Source of the DNA: Chrysophaeum taylorii | Lineage: Eukaryota; Sar; Pelagophyceae; Pelagomonadales; Pelagomonadaceae | Assembly: GCA_029834535.1 (NCBI GenBank) | Contig: JAQMWT010000105.1 | Coordinates: 1 to 64,000 of the forward strand | Direction of reading: 5' to 3' | Length of the DNA stretch: 64,000 nt | Shown here: piece by piece, positions 58,417 through 64,000 of the stretch | Layout of the letters: each line of letters opens with the position of its first letter | How positions within the stretch are numbered: the stretch's first letter is position 1 | The notes under the pieces: generated by a model | The model's database searches: none | What the model saw: the letters and a program-made list of their open reading frames with translations, nothing else | What the model was told of the DNA's origin: nothing | Position numbers and translations under genes: made by a program

Positions 58417-58997
58417 TGCAGAGCAAAAGATCGACGAGCGCCAACAAACCCTTGACGAACGTCTATCGTCGAGCTATCAAGGCCCTAAACCCGGCGTATG
58501 CACGGGCCAAGGGGCTGACCGGAGAAAAAAAAAGCGTCGTATCATCTCCTTTGCGAAGGTTGGCTTCACCAGCGTTTGGTTCGAGACAAACGGGGAAGTC
58601 TGTCTTTTAGGGACCTCGTCGCAGCCGTGGGCGACGCCAAGGCATTCATTCATATGGCCGACAGACAACGCGGGTTCGATGTCGTCGCTGCGCTCGGGTC
58701 TCTTCGTTCGGCTGCACCAAGCAGCACAACTTCCCCGAGATGTATCTTCTTATCGGCCGTTGTGTTGTTCGATCTCCTTTGCGTGGACATCGAGATGAAG
58801 AATATCATCGCGGACTTTGAATAATTCCTCTTAGCAGCGGTTCTCGCTCCTCCACCAGACGTTACTGCAGAAGGACCGCCTCGTCGGCCAGAGCATGCTT
58901 AACTTAACATCATCAAGACGTTCGTTCCAATACGCCTACCTCGTGCTGCTCCCGTCCATCACCCGGAACTGGTCGATCGCGGGCTTGCTCTGGTTGA
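58184..58997 (+). pseudogene. Decayed alanine-rich coding region
   Basis: Frames switch repeatedly. One gives QTTAQDLARADQRSKAATAA followed by poly-alanine from a GGC run and EQKIDERQQTLDERLSS; another gives NVYRRAIKALNPAYARAKGL; a third LSFRDLVAAVGDAKAFIHMA. These may be parts of one protein broken by indels. No family is recognised. Confidence 0.3.
58370..58418 (+). repeat. (GGC)n trinucleotide run
   Basis: About 14 GGC triplets, giving poly-Ala, poly-Gly or poly-Arg by frame. Confidence 0.95.
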
Positions 58998-59253
58998 TGC
59001 TCCCGAGTACACTACGAGCTGCTCGAGCGGCACAACAACAACAACACCAAGGCCCGCCGCCGCGACTGCAGGCGTTGTTTCTCGAGGATCTCGCGCAGTC
59101 GGCTCGTACTAAACGCCGCGGCGACGCTAGACATCCTGCCAACCCCTTTCGGGCAGGCGGGCCTCCACTATCTCGAAATCGACAAGGACGTCCCGCGCCC
59201 TAATTTTCGTCGTCCTCCAACAACAAGTCCGAGTCCTGCCCGAAGACGCCAGT
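58998..59253 (+). pseudogene. Coding-like fragment
   Basis: An open stretch reading RVHYELLERHNNNNTKARRR and VLNAAATLDILPTPFGQAGL, HYLEIDKDVPRPNF. Amino-acid usage looks protein-like, but neither start nor family is identified. Confidence 0.25.
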
Positions 59254-60871
59254 GATACGTAGGGTCGACAGTCGTTTCGACGTCATCCGCGAACGCTGGC
59301 TCGGTACCGGCAACAAGGACCATCTATATCCGGCAAAGAACCAGGCGAGGATGACGGCGAAGAAATAAATAAAGGGTACCTTAGTTCCTACGCGAGAACG
59401 AACTCGTGCCGCCGCCGCCGCCGCCGCTCTCTCTCTACGCTTTGCTGTGAAGATACCTCCGTGAGCTCGAGGAGCCAACCGTGGCGGTTAAATTCACGAG
59501 CGCCAGTTTTTTGCAATTACGACGACGACAACAACAACAGGGGCTCAATGGCTACTACCCTGCTGCCGGACGCTGGTGTGTGTCATCCGAAGAGGAGCGT
59601 CACTACGTCCTTCTAGCGATGACGACTCTCTCTAATTCTCGGCGACGTCGATGGCATCTAGGTTCGACCGGACGCATTACTGTCACAATCCGCCAGTCAT
59701 CATCAACGCGGTCAGGAGATCCTCCATCTCTAATCATCAGACGAGGGTCAGGCCGTCACGTCAGCCCTGGTGAATTCGAATGTGAGGACTGAATTTATAA
59801 TGAACCTAGTGAATTCCCAATTTAAAAGTGTCGGGACCCACCCAGCGGGAGGACGTAGTAGTCCCACAGCACGCCGTAGTAGTAGTAGTAGGGTTTTGAT
59901 TGAAGAAAAGTACAAATTTCAAAGGATGTGGCAATTCCGAAAAAAAGTAGAGCTGAACGGATCGTAGTATAGCTGAACGGATCGTAGCATTGAAAAGCTC
60001 CTGCTGGCCTTCGATCGCGCCTCAACGACCTGGCCCCGAGATTGGCATGCATGAATCAATCACAGAACATCATGATGGGACCATTCGATGAACTCGAGTC
60101 AAGCTGCGGACACACTTTGTCGAAGACGACAGGCTCGACCTCTTCCGCTACTCCGAAGATGCCACCGAGAACGAACTCAGAGCAGAAAAAAAAAGATTTG
60201 CGTAGCTATGCACTCCGAGTCTTAGCTAAAGTCATAGAGAACCTGCTGGTCATGCACGCACGCACGCACGCACGCAGAAAAGAAGTTCCACCTACGCGCC
60301 CGTTCCGGCACAACAACAACGAATTTGCTTGCGCGAGTCGCGCGTCCGGGAACTAAACGCGTCACACCAGGAGCACTCGGCCCACCAGCTGAGCAATGCT
60401 CGGCTGCCAACTCCTCGGCGGGCGCCGCTGTCGCAGTCGTTGCCCTTCGCCAGCATCACAGAGAAGGAGAGGAAGCTTTCAGCCACCTGGCGGACTGAGC
60501 CCAAAGTGGCCACAACGCTCAATCGAGAGGAAAGACCCGCGGGTGTGGTGTCGATCGACTAAGGTGTCGGCGACCGTGGTGGGATGGTGTGAGCACGCAG
60601 GGTTGTAGGAACGTTAAAGTGCTGCTGCTAGGAGGGGGGGGGGGGGCGAACGCGAGCACGCTCGGTGGTTTGTTTGAGTGTTGCGTTTAACTACAACAAC
60701 GCCAGCAGCGTTTCGGTCGCAACGCTTGAAGGCACTGCGAACCTCATTCGTCGTCCTGAAGGCTGTCGTCGGAGTCGTCCCGTCAACATTGGTGGAGACC
60801 CGTGCGAAGAGAAGACAGCTGAGGCAGCAGAGAGGAGTGTCTCTTCAACCAGCCTTAGTCGGAGTTCGACT
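59254..60871. other. Poorly coding sequence
   Basis: Short coding-like pieces occur (plus strand VIRRVDSRFDVIRERWLGTG at about 59250; FVEDDRLDLFRYSEDATENE at about 60117) with stops between. A CACG run is at 60255-60277 and a G run at 60632-60647. No gene can be defined. Confidence 0.3.
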
Positions 60872-61096
60872 TTAGTCCTCCTCGTAGTTTTCGAGTTTGA
60901 GCCCCTGCGACTGACAAGACGCGTTGTTGTTGTCCCACCGAACGTCGTAGACCCGAGCCCGCAGCTTGAAGTTGACGCCGAACCACCACCACAGACGACA
61001 CTCAAAGGTCGAGGTATCCAAGTAGGAGAGGCTCATCACTCGGCGACTTGCGAACCTCGCGCGGGACCTCCCGCCCATTCCACACTTCTCGCCCAT
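60872..61096 (-). CDS. Small hypothetical ORF
   Basis: Minus-strand 74 codons: MGEKCGMGGRSRARFASRRV, then MSLSYLDTSTFECRLWWWFG, VNFKLRARVYDVRWDNNNAS and KLENYEED. The second Met may be the start. Composition is protein-like with a WWW cluster. It may be an exon of a larger gene; no family recognised. Confidence 0.3.
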   Translation of the reverse strand: MGEKCGMGGRSRARFASRRVMSLSYLDTSTFECRLWWWFGVNFKLRARVYDVRWDNNNASCQSQGLKLENYEED

Positions 61097-61209
61097 GACA
61101 CCTTATTAAACAATCGGTGCCGTTCTCTGCAGGCAGGCCCCAAAAAAAAGTCATCAAAGTTGCAGGATTTGGTTATAGTTCGATTTTGTGATTTTCAGGC
61201 CGTGATTTT

Positions 61210-61266
61210 CGAGCCCAAGCGAGGCACCCCCCAAAGTTGATCAAAGATTTTTCAAACGTCAAAGTT
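61210..61266. repeat. Dispersed 60-bp repeat, second copy
   Basis: TCGAGCCCAAGCGAGGCACC, CCCAAAGTTGATCAAAG and TTTCAAACGTCAAAGTTG match 15428-15487 closely. Nature unknown. Confidence 0.7.
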
Positions 61267-61965
61267 GAAGAGCAGAAGCGGTTGGCGTCGAAATTATCGC
61301 TCCCGGGCTGTGGACCTCCACGACCAACAAGCAGGCCTGGGTATCCGCGTGGTACGTGCCCCGACAACGACACTTCCTCGAAGACGGAGATGGCGGTGCG
61401 GGCTCAATTTCTCGGAAGAGAAGCGCCGCGCGCCTCGAATTGGTTTAACTGGCAGGCAAAGGCCGGCGAGGCATGAATCACCGATCGACGAGGAGGACGA
61501 CGGGAACGAAGCCGGCGCCGACACCGCGTACACGGTCATCATCCCGGGACCAGCTGCTGCCCGCGGTGTTGTTGTTACTGCGACGCCGGTACGGACGCAG
61601 CCGTCGCGCTCTCAGATCAGCCCGGGACCAGACGGCGACGCTGAACTGGACGCTGGAGGACATTAACTGGTTCTTTTCTGGAAAAAAAAAAAGGCGGCCG
61701 CTACCTTCAACGCGCCCGATGACGCCGAGCTCGACGCGAACCTCTTCCGTAGCAAGGACGGCTACAAACCCCCGAGGATCTCACCAATCTCACCCCGTTC
61801 CCAAGCCCTGGCCTTGTCGCCAGCGCCACCACGATCCAGAAAAAAAGTTTGCCGACCTGCGCCCGCTTGACCTCCGTTCCCGACCAGAAAAAATGTGTAT
61901 CTTGAAGCTATGCGCTCGCACGTTTAGGCGGACACGCAGGGTGAATTTAGGTGGACAACAGGCAG

Positions 61966-62073
61966 CGGCGTGGGCCAGCGGCGTGGGCCAGCGGCGTGGG
62001 CCAGCGGCGTGGGCCAGCGGCGTGGGCCAGCGGCGTGGGCCAGCGGCGTGGGCCAGCGGCGTGGGCCAGCGTC
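61966..62073 (+). repeat. 13-bp minisatellite
   Basis: About eight perfect copies of GTGGGCCAGCGGC in tandem. Open frames here (GPAAWASGVGQRR) are by-products. Confidence 0.97.
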
Positions 62074-62582
62074 ATGCCGCTGCGCCCCGAACCTCGTCGC
62101 AAGCCACGAGCGCAATGAGGCGACGACGTTTAACAACGCGAAAGACGGCTTCGAGCCTCCTCTTCCCCTCGTCGTCACGACTTGCGCGCTTGAAGTACTC
62201 AGCAGGTTTGAACATTTCACTTTTGCTTTGCCGTCCCCTGCAGAGAACGGGTGCACCATAGCTACAAAAAAAGGGCTTAGCAAACCAGATCATTTATTCC
62301 GGAATCTTCTGGGGTATCCATTTCCGGATTTTTCATTTTTTTTTTCCCGCGCGAGTCATAACTCTCTTCGTCCACCGGACTTCTCGACGTTACCGCTCGT
62401 TTTCACCCGGGGTATAGTTTACGACCGTTTTTTTGAGTTTGGACGAGAGACGCTGTGCGGCGAAGCCGCTGGAGCTGCCCCAAGCTCGGAGCTAGTCGCT
62501 AGTAGCCGGCGTCTCTGACGGCCAACAGCGCCTCCTAGCACGGCCACCCGTTACTAGCGGTTCCGAGAGGCTTCGAAAGGAT
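62074..62582. other. No gene supported
   Basis: Frames are open in places on both strands, but nothing with consistent coding character is visible. A T run lies at 62338-62346. Confidence 0.4.
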
Positions 62583-63311
62583 ATGAGCGACGTTATCGAC
62601 GCCGCCGCCGAAGAGGCCGCTGCGGTTGAGGACGCACTGGCTGGAACGGAGCCGGTCGGCATCGACTTGGACGTTAACGATCTCGTGTACCGCATCTGTC
62701 GTTTAGCCCCGAGGGGGCGCTGGTTGGCGCTCGACGATGACTTCTACGGCCCCCACTTCACATAGGCCATCGGCGTCGACTTTGGCGTCGTACACCGCAT
62801 CTGCGAGAAGCACGACTGGCTTGAAAAGTTCTTCGTCCGATTCGCTGATGGCTCGGGGTTCTTCCACCGCCCGAGAAGCACGCTGGCGCGGGTTGTGAGC
62901 AGGGAGGAGGTCGACCAATACCTCGCCAGGGCCAGGATTTCGCAGCTGAACAAAAGGGAGCGCAAGCGCCTGCAATTTGCCATCGGGAAGGTCAGATGGC
63001 TGATCGTCGACCCAACTCGCTCGTCGGCGCAACTCATCTGTCCGGGTGACCAGATTCCACTTCGCAACTCCCAATACCGCATGGCTGCTCTGCGCAAAGG
63101 CTGGGCCGCCCTTGGGGGGCCGCCGAGGAGCGTCAGAACCATCGACGAGCTCATCAACGAGAACGCCAGTGGACTCTATGGCCGGCCGGCACCCGAAGTA
63201 GGATGGCATGAGATCGAGGAGGTGCCCGAACCCATGGATCTTGACCACACTGACGTCCGGCTTCGACGACGACGACGACGACGCCCCGTCTCCCAGGCCT
63301 ATGCTCCATGA
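62583..63311 (+). CDS. Hypothetical protein with in-frame TAG
   Basis: Starts ATG 62583 (MSDVIDAAAEEAAAVEDALA). The frame is broken only by TAG at 62763-62765 and continues open in the same frame to 63311: FGVVHRICEKHDWLEKFFVR, YLARARISQLNKRERKRLQF, RTIDELINENASGLYGRPAP. The phrases GIDLDVNDLVYRIC and GVDFGVVHRIC on either side of the stop are similar, so the stop lies in or beside a partial duplication; an unspliced short intron, readthrough or a mutation are all possible. Family not recognised. Confidence 0.4.
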
Positions 63312-63683
63312 GCGTAGCCATGTCCGCTTCGATCGAGGCGTTGATCTTACGCCACTTCTCCTTCCCGTAAGAAGGGAGCACCTCCTGGAAGAGAGGAATG
63401 AAGAAGTGAAAGAGGTATGGGCGGTGCTGGATGATGCTCTCCGAAACATGCTTGCGATTGTGTAGCTTGGGCCAAACCAACCAGATGTTTTTTTTTGAGA
63501 TGGAGCTTGCGAACTTCCTGTCAAAGCTGAACGCCGCCGTCGTGCTCGTTGTCTGTCTGCTGTGTCGTCGGATGCGACCAGTTCGTGGAGCCGCTCCGCC
63601 TCCTCCGCGTCGAGTACGTCGTCCAGATCACCGTCGTCCATTACGGACGGCCCTGGAGAAGCGAGCCGGCATGGCGCCGCCAT
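63154..63683 (-). pseudogene. Hypothetical minus-strand gene, frameshifted
   Basis: ATG at 63683 (MAAPCRLASPGPSVMDDGDL), acidic DDVLDAEEAERLHELVASDD, then a shift near 63545 into FSFDRKFASSISKKNIWLVW, PKLHNRKHVSESIIQHRPYL and FHFFIPLFQEVLPSYGKEKW. The second frame looks truly coding. It overlaps the end of the plus-strand ORF at 63154-63311, so at most one of them is right there. No family recognised; an N-terminal transposase region is possible. Confidence 0.35.
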
Positions 63684-63799
63684 GAGCACCGTGACAGCAC
63701 GTTGCGTCAGAAATATATATACCGCAGATACTTTAAACAATATCAAGTTAGGGTTCTAGTAGTATCAGGGTATAGTAGTTCTCCTCGCTGATTGGGAAG

Positions 63800-64000
63800 T
63801 AAGTGGTTTAGGTTTTGAACCGCCACGTCAGCTCACCCCACCCGCTAACCCCGAGCCTTGCCGTCCCCCTCCATTTCAGCTTGACGCCCTCTCTAAGCTG
63901 CTGCTTCGCATGTTTGCTAATAAGCTTTGAGTCTTAACTCCTAAACAAACAAACCCCGCGTTGTTGACCCCCCGAGAAGCGCGGGGCGAACCTCGGAGTG
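63800..64000. other. Window end, resembles 11050-11190
   Basis: CCCCCTCCATTTCAGCTTGACGCCCTC and GCTAATAAGCTTTGAG recall CCCCTCTCATTTCAGCTCGACGG and CTAATAATAATAATAAGCTTTGAG near 11075-11185. Possibly a second copy of the region 3' of the PH-like gene. No gene supported. Confidence 0.35.

Noticed and set aside
61970-62518. 182-codon ORF from the 13-bp repeat
   Set aside because: The repeat length of 13 shifts frame each unit, giving open frames by chance.
1-64000. tRNA genes
   Set aside because: No convincing A-box/B-box pair or cloverleaf was seen by eye; GGTTCGA-like hits (for example 10806, 59663) lacked matching stems.

Overview
This is a stretch of nuclear DNA from a microbial eukaryote, most likely a single-celled alga or other protist. 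No bacterial operon or ribosome-binding pattern is seen. There are two candidate spliceosomal introns of only 33 and 37 nt, a Copia retrotransposon with a primer site of the initiator-methionine tRNA type, and Gypsy, Copia, hAT, Helitron and LINE elements in most of the first 57 kb. I cannot name the species. Many reading frames are broken by single-base indels; some may be sequencing errors, but several are shared between copies and so are real.

Layout. 1-5481: three head-to-tail Helitron-derived units, two carrying LINE insertions and one a MITE. 5494-10975: a Copia element on the minus strand. 10976-12113: a host gene for a PH-like-domain protein. 12114-15383: a complete hAT transposon with TIRs and a perfect 8-bp target duplication. 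15384-16777: a host gene cut by the next element. 16778-18727: two Helitron units in opposite orientation. 18728-19560: a tandem stack of LINE 3' ends. About 19561-28080: a minus-strand Gypsy element whose integrase is split by a Helitron insertion (20816-22804). 28080-32912: a plus-strand Copia element with an extra ORF. 32913-41571: a second hAT copy, inverted, holding an (AATT)n expansion and a 5.5-kb insertion flanked by 9-bp direct repeats. 41604-56898: a head-to-tail array of four Helitron units, one of them near-complete and autonomous (Rep plus Pif1 helicase) and one holding a near full-length LINE. 56899-64000: a probable secreted-protein gene, then poorly conserved or decayed coding sequence.

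The most striking theme is the interaction of two transposon families. The Helitron starts with TCCTAACTACTAATCG and ends with GGCCTGCACTTG. About 20 bp inside its start lies a TTTGTCTG-type microsatellite. A LINE with an N-terminal RING-like finger, a reverse transcriptase and a C-terminal PD-(D/E)xK-like motif sits in that microsatellite again and again. Helitron amplification therefore seems to spread landing sites for the LINE, and the LINE's own 3' tail recreates the target, giving tandem stacks of LINE ends. Boundaries of the Helitron are proved by an insertion in the Gypsy integrase: removing 20816-22804 restores one reading frame.

Host genes that can be supported are few: the PH-like gene (11210-12022, minus), the broken basic-protein gene (15855-16777, minus) and the 419-codon secreted-protein gene (56924-58183, plus). 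All three lie directly against mobile elements.
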